A stretch of DNA of 46,296 nucleotides from an uncultured bacterium (GCA_945788485.1 CALZMB010000001.1:1-46296); one strand, 5' to 3'; shown: positions 1 to 10,173, numbered from the stretch's first letter. Translations and numbers: made by a program. The notes: generated from the letters alone by a model not told the origin.

Positions 1-794
1 TTTGTCTTCAGCTGCCGTCCGCTCTGCTCTATCACCATCTGCGCATATTGGAGAGCCTTCTGTTTGTCGCCCATGGTGAGATAGACCCTTGCCATGAGAG
101 CCCTGACGGCGTGGAGGTTGAGGTGAATCTTGCGGTCGGTCATGAAAGGCGTCTCGTCTTCGTGTCCCTGTTCGTCGGCGAGCAGCCGCTCTGCCTCGGT
201 GAGGTCGGCGAGGACATGGCTGTAGTTGTCTCGGAGCGGTTCGAAGTCGGGGATTTTGAGCGAGAACTCGGTGGCATACGGTATGCCGTCGGCCTGTGCG
301 TCAACCGTGATCTGCCGGGCGAAGAGGCGCATGAGGTCGAAGTGCATGAAGGCGCGCAGCGCAAGCGCCTCGCCGCGATAGACGGTGGCGGGGTATTGCG
401 CGGCATTCGCGATGAGGGGCGAGTTGATGACGCTGTTGACGTTGGAGATGTTGTTGTACATGTCTGTCCAAATAGAGGCGAAGACATTCTTCACGCGGGT
501 GTCGGCGTAGTTGTACTGCCCCAGCGCCGTCACGCTCTCGTTTCCGTAGCACCACAGCGTCTGCGACATTATCTCAAGCGCAGAAAAATACATCTCCTGC
601 CCGTAGAGCGATGTCGTGCGCAGCTTGGCATATACGCCGTAGAGCGCATCCTCGACGCCCTCGTTGGTCTGCAGCAGCTCGTCGCGCTTCACCTGCCCGT
701 CGGGCGTGATGTCGAGGAAGCTGTCGCACGATGTCGCGGCAATGCTGAAGCCGACAGCCGTCACGATATTTATTATGATTGTCTTGTATGTCAT
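1..794 (-). CDS. SusD/RagB-like outer-membrane lipoprotein, 3' part outside window
   Basis: The reading frame starts at the ATG at 794 and runs open to the window edge, so only the first ~264 residues are visible. The N-terminus is a lipoprotein signal ending in AATSC with Cys23 as the lipidated residue. It is followed by DSFLDITPDGQV, the usual opening of SusD proteins, and then by helical repeats with motifs such as RGEALALRAFMHFDLMRLFA that are typical of the family. SusD proteins sit on the cell surface as lids over SusC channels and capture glycans or peptides. The gene lies 56 bp downstream of the SusC gene on the same strand, the standard order. The substrate cannot be read from the sequence. 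Confidence 0.93.
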   Translation of the reverse strand, partial: MTYKTIIINIVTAVGFSIAATSCDSFLDITPDGQVKRDELLQTNEGVEDALYGVYAKLRTTSLYGQEMYFSALEIMSQTLWCYGNESVTALGQYNYADTRVKNVFASIWTDMYNNISNVNSVINSPLIANAAQYPATVYRGEALALRAFMHFDLMRLFARQITVDAQADGIPYATEFSLKIPDFEPLRDNYSHVLADLTEAERLLADEQGHEDETPFMTDRKIHLNLHAVRALMARVYLTMGDKQKALQYAQMVIEQSGRQLKT

Positions 795-850
795 TTCCAA
801 ATTATAAAGTATGAATTATAAATTGTAAATTGTAGATTATAGATTATAAA
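795..850. repeat. AT-rich spacer with short degenerate direct repeats
   Basis: The susC-susD gap consists almost only of A and T, with repeated near-copies of attataaa, aattgtaa and gattata in tandem. Such low-complexity spacers are common between Bacteroidales genes. I see no promoter or terminator in it. Confidence 0.5.
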
Positions 851-3800
851 TCAGAATGTCACGTTCACATAGAACTCGAAGCCCTGGCTGTAGAGATAGT
901 CAGTGCCGCGTTCGATCTTCACCGTCGAGAGGCGTAGGATGTCTGTGAAGTTGACGCCGCAGCGCAGGTTGCGTACATATATCTTGCGGCAGAGCTCGTC
1001 GCTGAACTCATAGCTGAGGTTGAGTGTGCCGAGCGTGAGGGTGTTCTCTTTCTCGGCGAAGCGGTCGGTCTGCTCCGGGCGCGAGCTGTCGGCAATGTCC
1101 TTGTAGAGCGCGATGTCGCCCGGCTCCTTCCAGCGGTCGTCGAAGACGCGCTGGTCGGCGTTGTATTTCGGGTTGCTGCCCTCTACCTTGCTCACGCGCG
1201 TGGTGTTGTATATCCATGCCCCGAGGCGCATGTTGAGCAGGGCATAGAGGCTGAAGCCCTTCCAGAAGATGTTTGTGCTGACGGTGCCTGTGTAGCGTGG
1301 CTCGGTGTCGCCGATGAGCACCTTGTCGGCAGAATCGTAGTTGAAGGTGAGCTCGCCGTTGCGTTTGATATACACCTCGCGTCCCGTGGCGGGGTCTATT
1401 CCTGCTGAGCGGACAAGTTTGAGAGCTGTCGTGCTCTCACCCTCGGCATACTGCGGCAGAGGGGTGAGCGACGTGCTGGAGTTCTCCTCGTTCTTGTTGT
1501 TTATCTCCTCAAGCGCCTTGTTGATTTTCGTAATCTTGTTCCGGTTCATATAGCCCGACGTGCCGAGCTTCCAGTAGAAATCTTTCGAGCGGAAGATGTA
1601 GCCGTCCACCTGGAACTCCAGACCCTTGTTCTCCATCTCGCCGAGGTTTGAGGTTGCCTGCGTGACACCCGTCGAAGGCGGCATGGAGCGGTCGAGCAGC
1701 AGGTCGGTGGTCTTGCGGAGGTATGCGTCGATGACGAAATTGAGGCGGCGGCCGAACATCGAGAAGTCGAAGCCGACGTTATAGTTCATCGTGCGCTCCC
1801 ATGCGAGATCGACATTGCCGATGGTGAGGGGCACGGCGCCGATGCCGTTCTTGTATTCGTAGGTGTTGAGATACTGGTACATCGTCATCGCCTGGAATGG
1901 CGAGAAGCTGACCTTGCCCGTATATCCCATAGAGAAGCGGAGCTTCATGAGGTCGATTTTCTTCTTCGCCTCTTTCATGAAACCCTCGTTGAGGATGTTC
2001 CAGCCCGCGCCAACCGACCAGAAGTTTCCCCAGCGGTTGTTCTCGCCGAACTGTGACGAGCCGGTCGTGCGCCATGTGCCGTCAACGAAATATCGGTTGC
2101 GGAACGAGTAGTTTGTTGTGAGGAATGCACCGACGGTGGCTGTCTCGCCCTGCGAGCCGTAGGGCTGGCGGTCGGAGGGATAGCCAGAGGCGTTGCCGAT
2201 GAACGAGAGCTGGTCGTTGAAGAAGCCGGTCGCCTCGGTGGTTTCCGTGCGCGTCTTGTCGTGGTTCACCTCCCAGCCGAGCGAGGCGGTGATGAGCGAT
2301 TCGTCCTTGAACATCTTGTTGAACGTGCCGACGACGTTGGCGTCGTAGCCCGTCGTGCGCGTGTCGGCCTTCATGAGCTGCCCGCGCTTGGTGAGGTCAG
2401 GCTCGTTCTTGTAGCTCAGCGACTTTGGCGAGGTGAACGAATCAGACCAGCCCAACGAGCTGGTGATGTTTAGATGTCCCGTGAGGCGGAACATCTTGTT
2501 GATGTCCCAGCGCACGTCGGTGCTGTTGTTGAACGAGTGCGTGCCCGCCTTGGAGTAGCTGCCCAGCTCTGCCTCGTAGAGAGGGTTGTTCATGTCCCAC
2601 GAGAGGTTGGTGTTGACAGTGCCGTCGGCGTTGTACATCGGGTCGTAAGGGTTCATCTGCGTGTATTGCGAGAACGAGCCGTAGGGCGTGTTCTTCGTGT
2701 CAACCTCAGAGTATGTGGTGCGGTTGGAGATGGTCACCATGTTCTTGATGAAATAGTCGAGCTTGAAGCCGATGCTGTAGCGTTTGCGGTAGTCGTCTTT
2801 CATCACGCCCTTCGTGTCGCCGTAGCGTCCGGTCAGCTCGTAGCGCATGTTCGAGGCGCCGCCATAGACGCGCAGCGAATGGTCGTGCGAGAAAGCCGTG
2901 CGGGCGGGCTGTGCCAGCCAGTCGCTGTTCTGCCCTGCCATCACGAGTTTGTACCGCTCGTTGTAGAGTTTGTCAAGCTCATACTGCTCAGGCAGCCCGG
3001 TGACGGAGTTGACGGCGCCCTTCGCGTCGTACAGACCTGCCATCTTCTCGTATTTCAGCTTGTCGGCGGCGTTGAGCAGGTTGTAGTCGCCAAGTTGCGG
3101 TAACTGCAGGTCGCCTGTGAAGTTATACTGCACGCGGACGGTGGAGTTCTTGATGGGCTTGCGCGTGATGACGATGACGCCGTTGGCTGCCTTAGAGCCG
3201 TAGAGGGCGGTGGCTGACGCGTCTTTCAAGACGTTGATGGTCTCCACCTCGTTCATGTCGAGGTCGTACAGCTCTTGCATCGTAATCTCCGTGCCGTCGA
3301 GGATGATGGTGGGCTGGTTGACATCCTGCCCGGAGTTGGAGAACGAGCTGGTGCCGCGCAGCACAAGTTCTTCGACGTGGTTGGGGTTAGAGCCTTGCGA
3401 CGAGTTCTGCACCACCGACATGCCGGGTGTGAGGGCGGCGATGGCGGTGAGGATATTGGTGTTCGACACCATCTTCAGCTCGTCGCCCTTAATCTGCGTC
3501 ACAGAGCCGGTGAACGTCTCTTTGTTCTTGTTCACATATCCCGTGACGACGACATCCTCAATGGTGTGCGCATCGTCTTCGAGAAACACTTTCAGGTTGC
3601 GCATATCTTTGCCCGTCGAGGGTATGACCTTTGTCACCATGCCGATATACGTCACCCGGATTTCAAACTCGCCCTTCGGCACGTTGAGCAGGAACTTGCC
3701 GTCAACGTCGGCGGAGGTGGCAGTGAGGAGCTGTCCGCCACGGTATATTGCCACACTCGCCCCGGGCAGTATCTCGCCGGTGGCTTTCTCAAGCACGGTG

Positions 3801-3979
3801 CCATCTACTTTCACCACATCCTTCGCCTGGCTGACGGATGTCAGGGCAGCGGGCGGAGCGGCGGGGGCGGCACTCGCCGGAGCAAAAGGGACCGCGCTCG
3901 CAGAGGCTGTCATCGCGGCTGCAAGACAGAGGCGCACAAGCGAGTGTACCCGTGTCTGTTTCTTTCTTGTCATGTTCAT
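851..3979 (-). CDS. SusC/RagA-family TonB-linked outer-membrane receptor
   Basis: This 1042-residue protein has an export signal (alanine-rich, roughly residues 1-38) and then a carboxypeptidase-D-like beta-sandwich (VDGTVLEKATGEILPGASV). Next comes the TonB-box/plug region (EDVVVTGYVNKN), with LKDASATALYGSKAANGVI typical of the plug, and then a long beta-barrel ending in an aromatic residue (YVNVTF). Length and domain order match full SusC proteins. Together with the SusD gene just downstream it forms an energy-dependent uptake channel for large substrates. A terminator with a T8 run ends only about 10 nt before the start codon, and I see no separate promoter in the 83-bp gap, so expression may depend on readthrough from the gene upstream. 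The alternative start three codons in (second Met) is equally possible. Confidence 0.96.
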   Translation of the reverse strand: MNMTRKKQTRVHSLVRLCLAAAMTASASAVPFAPASAAPAAPPAALTSVSQAKDVVKVDGTVLEKATGEILPGASVAIYRGGQLLTATSADVDGKFLLNVPKGEFEIRVTYIGMVTKVIPSTGKDMRNLKVFLEDDAHTIEDVVVTGYVNKNKETFTGSVTQIKGDELKMVSNTNILTAIAALTPGMSVVQNSSQGSNPNHVEELVLRGTSSFSNSGQDVNQPTIILDGTEITMQELYDLDMNEVETINVLKDASATALYGSKAANGVIVITRKPIKNSTVRVQYNFTGDLQLPQLGDYNLLNAADKLKYEKMAGLYDAKGAVNSVTGLPEQYELDKLYNERYKLVMAGQNSDWLAQPARTAFSHDHSLRVYGGASNMRYELTGRYGDTKGVMKDDYRKRYSIGFKLDYFIKNMVTISNRTTYSEVDTKNTPYGSFSQYTQMNPYDPMYNADGTVNTNLSWDMNNPLYEAELGSYSKAGTHSFNNSTDVRWDINKMFRLTGHLNITSSLGWSDSFTSPKSLSYKNEPDLTKRGQLMKADTRTTGYDANVVGTFNKMFKDESLITASLGWEVNHDKTRTETTEATGFFNDQLSFIGNASGYPSDRQPYGSQGETATVGAFLTTNYSFRNRYFVDGTWRTTGSSQFGENNRWGNFWSVGAGWNILNEGFMKEAKKKIDLMKLRFSMGYTGKVSFSPFQAMTMYQYLNTYEYKNGIGAVPLTIGNVDLAWERTMNYNVGFDFSMFGRRLNFVIDAYLRKTTDLLLDRSMPPSTGVTQATSNLGEMENKGLEFQVDGYIFRSKDFYWKLGTSGYMNRNKITKINKALEEINNKNEENSSTSLTPLPQYAEGESTTALKLVRSAGIDPATGREVYIKRNGELTFNYDSADKVLIGDTEPRYTGTVSTNIFWKGFSLYALLNMRLGAWIYNTTRVSKVEGSNPKYNADQRVFDDRWKEPGDIALYKDIADSSRPEQTDRFAEKENTLTLGTLNLSYEFSDELCRKIYVRNLRCGVNFTDILRLSTVKIERGTDYLYSQGFEFYVNVTF

Positions 3980-3988
3980 TCAGCTGAA

Positions 3989-4042
3989 AAAAAACGAAAA
4001 GAGTTCCCTACGATTGCCGTTGACAACCGCCGGGAACTCTTA
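3989..4042 (-). terminator. Intrinsic terminator between secreted-protein gene and susC
   Basis: On the minus strand AAGAGTTCCC (4042-4033) pairs perfectly with GGGAACTCTT (4010-4001) across a loop that can pair further. It is followed by TTTTCG and then eight T (3996-3989). It lies after the stop of the 4063-6084 gene and directly before the susC start at 3979, so it can act as an attenuator for susC. Confidence 0.8.
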
Positions 4043-4062
4043 GTTATATACATGAGTGGTTA

Positions 4063-6084
4063 TTATTTCACCAATACCTTCTTCACGCCCTTAGCTGTCT
4101 TCACGATCACAATTCTGCCGTTGCCGGCTGACTTGAGCTGACGGCCAGAGAGGTCGAAGATGCGTATGTCATTGTCGTTGCCGGCTGACACGCTGACGTT
4201 GTCGATGCCGGAGGTTGACTTCTGGGCTGTGATGTTATCGTACAGGGCGAGGCACTTCTTCTGTTCGTTCCAGCTCTCATCGTAGCTTATCTCGAAGAGG
4301 CTGAAAGAGCCGATGCTCAGCGAGCCGTTCTCGTTGCGTGTGAAGCTGATAGGAGAGGTGGAGCCGTTCATGTCGAATATCTTCCAATAGGTCTTTCCAA
4401 CCTCAACATTCTTGACAAACATGCCAGAAGCCATCTCTGCCTTGTTGGCGTCATCCTTAGAAGGAGTGAAGCGGATGCCGCCGTAGTTAGCTGCATTGGC
4501 ATCTGCTGTGATGAATGTGGTGACGAACTGTCCGTATTCGCCTTCCGGTTCAATAACGATAGGGAACGTTGCCGGATAGTCTCCCTCAACATATTTTGTC
4601 ACAGAGGCTGTAGCCTCGTATGTGCCGTCCCATGTCAGCACGACAGGCTCTTCTTTTGCCGGGGTGAGAGTGTTCGTCTGGTAGCCGCAAACGTATGCTG
4701 TCTCATTTCCGTATTCGCCCTTAGCTACGAAGAAGTCGCCGAGAGTGAGAGTGCCGTCCTCGTTGGCTGTGAGCTTGAGGCTTGTAGCCTGTCCGTTGAC
4801 GTCGGTGAGCTTGTACCATGTCTGATAGTCGTCAGACGACTTGATGTAGATGGCACCGTATGGGCTGCTGTTGAGTGAAACCTCTGCTTCCTTTGGATTG
4901 TCGGCAGACAGAGTGAGCTTCATGCCACCCTGATTCATGTTGCCAACTTCGAATCCGAAGAGCTTGGTGATATAGTATGCGTCAATTGCTTCATAATATG
5001 TGATAACTGTCTCACCTTCTGTTGGAAGGAAGTCTGTACCTCCGCTTAAGTCCATGTAGCTTGCTGTCTTAGAGGTGTATGTGCCAGCCCAAGAGAAGTC
5101 AGCTGCCCCAGCCTGCTTCTTTGCGCTACCGTTCATCCACCACTGCACGAATTCAATAACTTCCTTTTGTTCGCCATCAACTTCCTCCTGGCTGACTGTG
5201 CCGATGACGAGGGAGTTGCCCATTGTCATGGATGTCTCAGAATTGTAATTGAATGAGATGTTGCCAGATTTGCTGCCGTACATGCCTACAATGCGGTAGC
5301 CCTTAGCTTCGTCAACGAGGTTACCATCGTATGGGATGGAGAGTGTGTTTCCGTCGAAAGTAGCATCGAGAGTGAATGGTGCGATACCATCGATAGTGAA
5401 TGTGGCTTTATAATTATTTACGTCACCGTTCTGAGCGAGAGTGAGGATGTAAGATGTTGGGAGCGGAGAACCTGGCTTTGTGTCGTATTCTCCTGCGCCA
5501 GCCTTCACTGTCCACTCGCCGGAGATATCAGCGATGTCGATATTCTCTGCCTCTAAAAGCACCATCTTCACGTTGGTGAACTTGGCGAGGACGTCGCATG
5601 TGCTGTTGTCGTAGTCGCAGTTGCCTACGAGAGTGAAGTCAGGCACGGTGATGGTCTTGGCGTCATCGCTGATAGTGAAATATAGGGCACCGAGAGCCAC
5701 CTCGCCGAACGGATACTTGCCGTCTGCCTCAGAGTAGTAGATGCCATTGCCGAAGACTCCATAGTTGTTGCCGCTTGGGTTGGTGACCTTGAACATCTGC
5801 TTCTCCTCAGAGAAAGCGTTCACCTTCATGGCTTCAGAGCCTTTGGCACCAGCGAAGCCGGTAATCTGCGCGTCGTAGATGTTTGCGGCATCCTTGGTGA
5901 TGATGACTTCGCTTTCTGCCGCGAAATAATCCTTGAAGGCTTCGCCGGCTTCTGTCACCTCGACAGTGGCGGTGAATTGATACTTGCCGAAGAGTTCGGC
6001 CATCGACGACACCTTTGCCCTCATGCTTGACGGGCACAGAATCATCATGCTGAGGATGATGCTGAATGTGTAAAGTTTTCTCAT
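4063..6084 (-). CDS. Secreted beta-rich repeat protein with type IX-like C-terminal signal
   Basis: The 673-residue protein starts with a signal peptide (MRKLYTFSIILSMMILCPSS, cleavage probably after MRA) and ends with a tail of the kind seen in Por/type IX secreted proteins: IRIFDLSGRQL, then a short stretch ending KKVLVK. The body is acidic, low in cysteine and built of beta domains. At least two stretches begin with W-x-GTY (around residues 330 and 490) and have similar layouts ending in GxLxxGxF-type strands, so it contains internal domain repeats. No enzyme motif was seen. It lies just upstream of the SusC/SusD pair, separated by a terminator, so it may be a surface partner of that uptake system. 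The function is unknown. Confidence 0.85.
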   Translation of the reverse strand: MRKLYTFSIILSMMILCPSSMRAKVSSMAELFGKYQFTATVEVTEAGEAFKDYFAAESEVIITKDAANIYDAQITGFAGAKGSEAMKVNAFSEEKQMFKVTNPSGNNYGVFGNGIYYSEADGKYPFGEVALGALYFTISDDAKTITVPDFTLVGNCDYDNSTCDVLAKFTNVKMVLLEAENIDIADISGEWTVKAGAGEYDTKPGSPLPTSYILTLAQNGDVNNYKATFTIDGIAPFTLDATFDGNTLSIPYDGNLVDEAKGYRIVGMYGSKSGNISFNYNSETSMTMGNSLVIGTVSQEEVDGEQKEVIEFVQWWMNGSAKKQAGAADFSWAGTYTSKTASYMDLSGGTDFLPTEGETVITYYEAIDAYYITKLFGFEVGNMNQGGMKLTLSADNPKEAEVSLNSSPYGAIYIKSSDDYQTWYKLTDVNGQATSLKLTANEDGTLTLGDFFVAKGEYGNETAYVCGYQTNTLTPAKEEPVVLTWDGTYEATASVTKYVEGDYPATFPIVIEPEGEYGQFVTTFITADANAANYGGIRFTPSKDDANKAEMASGMFVKNVEVGKTYWKIFDMNGSTSPISFTRNENGSLSIGSFSLFEISYDESWNEQKKCLALYDNITAQKSTSGIDNVSVSAGNDNDIRIFDLSGRQLKSAGNGRIVIVKTAKGVKKVLVK

Positions 6085-6143
6085 ACGTTATTCATTATTA
6101 TTATTAGGTCGCTGCTGTCCGGTTAGATTCGGGGCAGCCAAGT

Positions 6144-6151
6144 TAAAGATA
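6144..6151 (-). promoter_or_regulatory. Candidate -7 box for the secreted-protein gene
   Basis: On the minus strand this reads TATCTTTA, one base off the Bacteroidetes -7 consensus TAnnTTTG, about 60 nt before the ATG at 6084. A clear -33 TTTG at the right spacing is not obvious, so the call is tentative. Confidence 0.4.
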
Positions 6152-6237
6152 TTGCTATTCAATTATCGGGACTCAGAAAATGGCAGGCGGCTTGACAATC
6201 GCTTTCTGACGTTCTGCCTGCAAGCATCGGCAGGACA

Positions 6238-7371
6238 TCACCGCAGCCCTTCGAGCATCTCTTTCAGTGCGAAGCCCATGCTGGGGCGCGGCGCGTCATA
6301 CATATACAACTTGCCCTGCTTGTCGTAGATGATGAAGAACGGTATGCCTTTCACGTTCAACGCCTTGCCGAGGGTTCCTCCGGCGTCGTGCCACTGGTTG
6401 CCATGCACGCCCAGCTCTGCCATCTTCTTCTTCCACGCCTCCGACTTCTGGTCGATGGAGATGGAGAGGAAGACGACGTCGGGGTTCTCCAACTCCTGCT
6501 CCAGCTTCTGCAGATGCGGCACCTCGCGGCAGCAGGGCACGCACCACGATGCCCAGAGGTCGATATAGACATATTTCCCGCGCATCTGCGCGAAGTCCAT
6601 CTCCTTGCCGTCGGCATCGACAAGCTTCACGCTGTCGGGGAAGGGGCTGCCTTTCACCGTGGCGCGGTTCTGGACGAAGGCCTGAACGTATTTCCCGGGC
6701 AGGGAGTGCTTCGCTGTCACGGCGGTGAGCTCGGCAAGGCCCGCGTCGTAATTGTTCTCATAGTCGAAGCGGCTCAGGAATTTCTCCACCACGGCGGCAC
6801 TCACCTTGTCTGTCAGCTCACGGCAGCTGTAGTTGGCATACAGCGTGTCGAGCTTTGCCGTCAGCGACGCCTCGCGCGGCAGGAAACTGGCGACGAGCGC
6901 AGGCGCTATGGGGAAGAGCGACGCCATCGGCGTGTCGAGCTCCTCGTGCGGCTTCTGCATCACGTCGGTAGCTTTCAGCGGCAGAGAATCGGGACGCACG
7001 CCAAGCACGTTGGGCAGAGAGACATACGAGTTGTAGGTGGAGGTGTATGCCCACATATTTATATATTGCGCCACATTGGGCTGGCAACGGTAGATGCCGA
7101 GGATGGAATCGGCTGCCGCAGCATACGAGCAAAGCAATGCCTTGATGTCGGCAGAAGCCTGCGGACGCTGCGTCCACAACGCCCGGTCGGCGGCTGACAC
7201 AAACTGGCGCATGGCTGACAGAGCCTTGTTGTTGTCGTTGTCGAGAGCCACGGGCGCGGTGCCGTCGAGCGTCATTTCGATATGCGGCGACGCGCCCTCT
7301 GCATAGAGCGGCATGATGGTCTGCGTCTGCTGGCGGATGAAAATCAGACGGTAGAGGTTCTCGCGCGACGA
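6238..7371 (-). pseudogene. TlpA/ResA-like thioredoxin-fold protein, 5' end missing
   Basis: The C-terminal half is a clear TlpA-type thioredoxin domain: KYVYIDLWASWCVPC with the redox CxxC pair, then REVPHLQKLEQEL, a VVFLSISID strand and the cis-proline segment VKGIPFFII. Such periplasmic proteins reduce or isomerise disulfides. The first Met in frame is at 7314, but family-like sequence (ENLYRLIFIRQQTQT) continues upstream to about 7368 before the frame hits TGA at 7383-7381. No signal peptide is present in any upstream frame. The natural N-terminus is therefore missing, and the break coincides with the broken 5' end of the oppositely oriented M16 gene. Either the gene is dead or the join is an assembly error. 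Confidence 0.8.
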
Positions 7372-9827
7372 TATACAGCATCACCGACGTGCCGGCGCGA
7401 CAAGAGCTCATCGATTCGTGCCTGCTCATCCTGCACGACTGGTCGGGCTGCATCGCGCTCGACGGAGAAGAGATTGACGCAGAGCGGAAGGTGATTCACG
7501 AAGAATGGCGCGCCAAGCGCAACGCGCAGAGCCGCATGACAGAGCGGCTGCTGCCACAGCTCTTCCCAGGAGGCAACAGATACGCCGACAGGCTGCCTAT
7601 AGGGCTGATGGAGGTGGTGGACAACTTCCCGTACGAGACGCTGAGGAGATACTACAAGAAATGGTACCGCCCGGACTTGCAGGGCATCATCGTCGTGGGA
7701 GACATCGACGCGGACCATTTAGAAAACGTCATACGCACGATGTGGAGCGACATTCCGCGAAAGGAGAACGCCGCAAAGAGGGTATATCAGCAAGTGCCGG
7801 CATCGAACGACACCATCGTAGCTGTGGCGCACGACAAAGAAGCGCGCGCGAACAGCATAAAAATCATGTTCAAACGCGACGACTACGACAACAGCCGGCG
7901 CGAGGACATCAGCACCATGTACGCTGAATACCTCACAATGATGACGGCGTCGATGCTCGACGACAGGCTGAAGGAATCGCCCGCCGCTACGGACGGCACA
8001 GTGTCGTCGCCGCGCGCCACAGACGGATACTACTCCGTCTCCGCCACAAAACGCGCCTTTACGCTCTCTGCATATTTCAACGCCGGCGAATGGAGGCAGG
8101 CGATGCGGGCTCTCGTAGCGGAACTGAAGCGCGCCGTGACATACGGCTTCGGACAGGAAGAGACCAGAAGGATGGTGGCAGCGATGGACAAATCGGCGGT
8201 GCAGACGCTGAAGACGATGCACCAGACGACCAACAGCCACTGGGGCAGGCAGCTGCAACGCCACTTCCTGAACAACACGCCCGCGCCGTGCATCGAAGAG
8301 GAATGCAACCTATACCGCGCGTTCAACACACGCATCACGCCCGCCGCGGCTGACAGCACCCTCAGATGGCTTGCCAGCTCTGGCGACATAGCCATCGCCC
8401 TGCAAGGCGAAGAACGCGACGGAACGCCGTGGCCATCGGCTGAAGAGGTGAAGAACGAACTGCGCAAGGCGTGGGCGGCGGACGTGGAACAACGGGAAAG
8501 CGGAGAAGCGCGGCGACCACTCATGACACGCAAACCGGAGAAAGGACGCATCATCAGCGAGAAGACAAACCGAAAATACGGCACACGAGAGCTGCGCCTC
8601 GCGAACGGAGCGAAGGTGATTCTGAAACATACAGGAGACAAGACGGAGAACGTATCGCTGAAAGCCTTCAGCTGGGGAGGCAACTCGCTTTACACAGACG
8701 ACGACTACCTCAACGCAGCGTACATAAACAGCGTCATTCCGCTCGGAGGACTCGGAGAACTCTCTAACCGCCAGCTCGCCAAGACCCTGGAAGGACACAC
8801 CGTCAACTACAGCGCGGAGGTGAACATGACGAACGAGACAATCAACGCCAGCTGCACAAAGGGCGACGAGGAGACCATGCTGCAATGCGTACATCTGAGA
8901 ATGACAACGGCGCGCGCCGACACCGCGCAGTTCCGGCAATGGGCAAAACGCAAAAGGCAGCAGCTCGCCATGCGCGAAAGAGTGCCGCAAGCCCTATTCG
9001 CCGATTCGCTCTCGCGCGTGATGTACGAAGACAACATCCGCACGACGCCGCAAAGCCCGGAGAGCTTCGACCGCATCAGCTACGACCGCATCAGGCAGAT
9101 ATTCACCGAACGCTTCGCCAATGCCGCGGACTTCACCTTCGTAATCACCGGTAACTACGACGACACTAAAATCGACGACCTCATAGAAACCTACATCGCC
9201 TCGCTACCATCGACCCGGGCAAAGAAAGAGCGGTTCCGCGACGTCATGCCTCAACCGAAGAAGGGCGCGAAGCAGCTGAAGATGCAGCTGAAGATGCAGA
9301 CACCAAAGACAAGCGTCGTCTATCAGGCGATAGCCTCATGCCCGTGGACCGCCGTCAACCACGCCGCGGCTGTCACGCTGCAGCAGATTCTGGAGATGCT
9401 CTACACCGAAGAGATACGCGAGAAAGACGGAGGAACATACGGCATCGGCGTGCAGCTGACCCTCACGCGCTATCCGAAAAACCGCCTGCAGCTCGCCGTC
9501 AACCTCGACACCAACAGCGGGCAGGCAGATGCGGCAGCAGAGAAAATCCGCATGCTCGTCACCCGCATTGCCGAAGAGGGTCCCGACCCCCAGATGATGC
9601 AGAAGTCGATAGAATATCAGCAGAAGACCGTCGCGAACTTCCTTGGCACCAACGCCTACTGGATGAACGCCATCATGCAGAACGTGCAGTATGGCGCGGA
9701 CGACGCGCTCAACCCCTCTGACGCGCTCAAGAAACTGACGCCGGCGGATGTGCGCAAACTCGCCCGCCTGCTCAGCGGCAGCGACAACACCACCCTCGCC
9801 ATACTCGAAGGGGTGAAAGCGGAATGA
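7365..9827 (+). pseudogene. M16 family (insulinase-like) zinc peptidase, 5' end missing
   Basis: About 820 residues match the M16 double-domain layout: LIDSCLLILHDWSG, IHEEWRAKRNAQ, RLPIGLMEVVDNF and YYKKWYRPDLQGIIVVGDI in the first half. The second half is the inactive M16C-like part, ending in SGSDNTTLAILEGVKAE. Family members of this type are about 930 residues. Missing here are the signal peptide and the first ~110 residues, which carry the HxxEH zinc site. Recognisable sequence begins at ATIYSITDVPARQ (from about 7365), with a GTG at 7389 the first possible start. Without the metal site the product cannot be a peptidase. It would act in the periplasm on peptides if an intact copy existed. 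Confidence 0.85.
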
Positions 9828-9909
9828 GACACGGAAACTAATATGTTAACAAGTCAATTTATTGTTTTTGTTTTTCCAGTTGACACAGGATTTTTTTCAC
9901 AAGCTCAAG

Positions 9910-9987
9910 GAGATTTGTCCTCTGGACCCACTGACAGAAAGGAGATAAACTCCCTCCCTTCGGTCAGTGGGTCCAAGGACAAATCTC
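9910..9987. repeat. 78-nt near-perfect inverted repeat
   Basis: Arms 9910-9935 and 9963-9987 are complementary over 25 bases, with one extra base in the left arm. The 27-nt loop itself contains GGAG-ataaa-CTCC. No T run follows on either strand, so it is not a plain intrinsic terminator. It could be a small fold-back (MITE-like) element or a 3'-end hairpin of the M16 gene. Confidence 0.8.
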
Positions 9988-10021
9988 ATAGTGCCCAAAC
10001 TCATGCTTCTTTTTGAAACGC

Positions 10022-10173
10022 AAAATAGTCAAAGTAGCAAACCAAAATAGTCAAAGTGGCGAGCCAAGATAGTCAAAGTGACGAGGCTAAATAGTCAAAG
10101 TGACCAGCCAAACTACCGAACGAAAACCAGCCAAACTACCGAACGAAAATCAGCCAAACTACCGAATGAAATG
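10022..10173 (+). repeat. Seven tandem 21-23 bp units upstream of the ATPase gene
   Basis: Four units carry the core ATAGTCAAAGT (starts 10022, 10044, 10066, 10089). Three carry the core ACTACCGAAYGAAA (starts 10110, 10133, 10156). Most units end in AGCC or a variant. The period of about 22 bp equals two helical turns, so the cores face the same side of the DNA, as expected of an array of protein-binding sites. The array ends about 50 bp before the promoter of the ATPase gene. Confidence 0.85.

Noticed and set aside
2474..4141. Long plus-strand reading frames opposite susC
   Set aside because: They are antisense shadows of a GC-rich gene with clear SusC homology; their translations show no family features.
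10022..10173. CRISPR array
   Set aside because: Units are 21-23 bp back to back with no unique spacers, and no cas genes are nearby.
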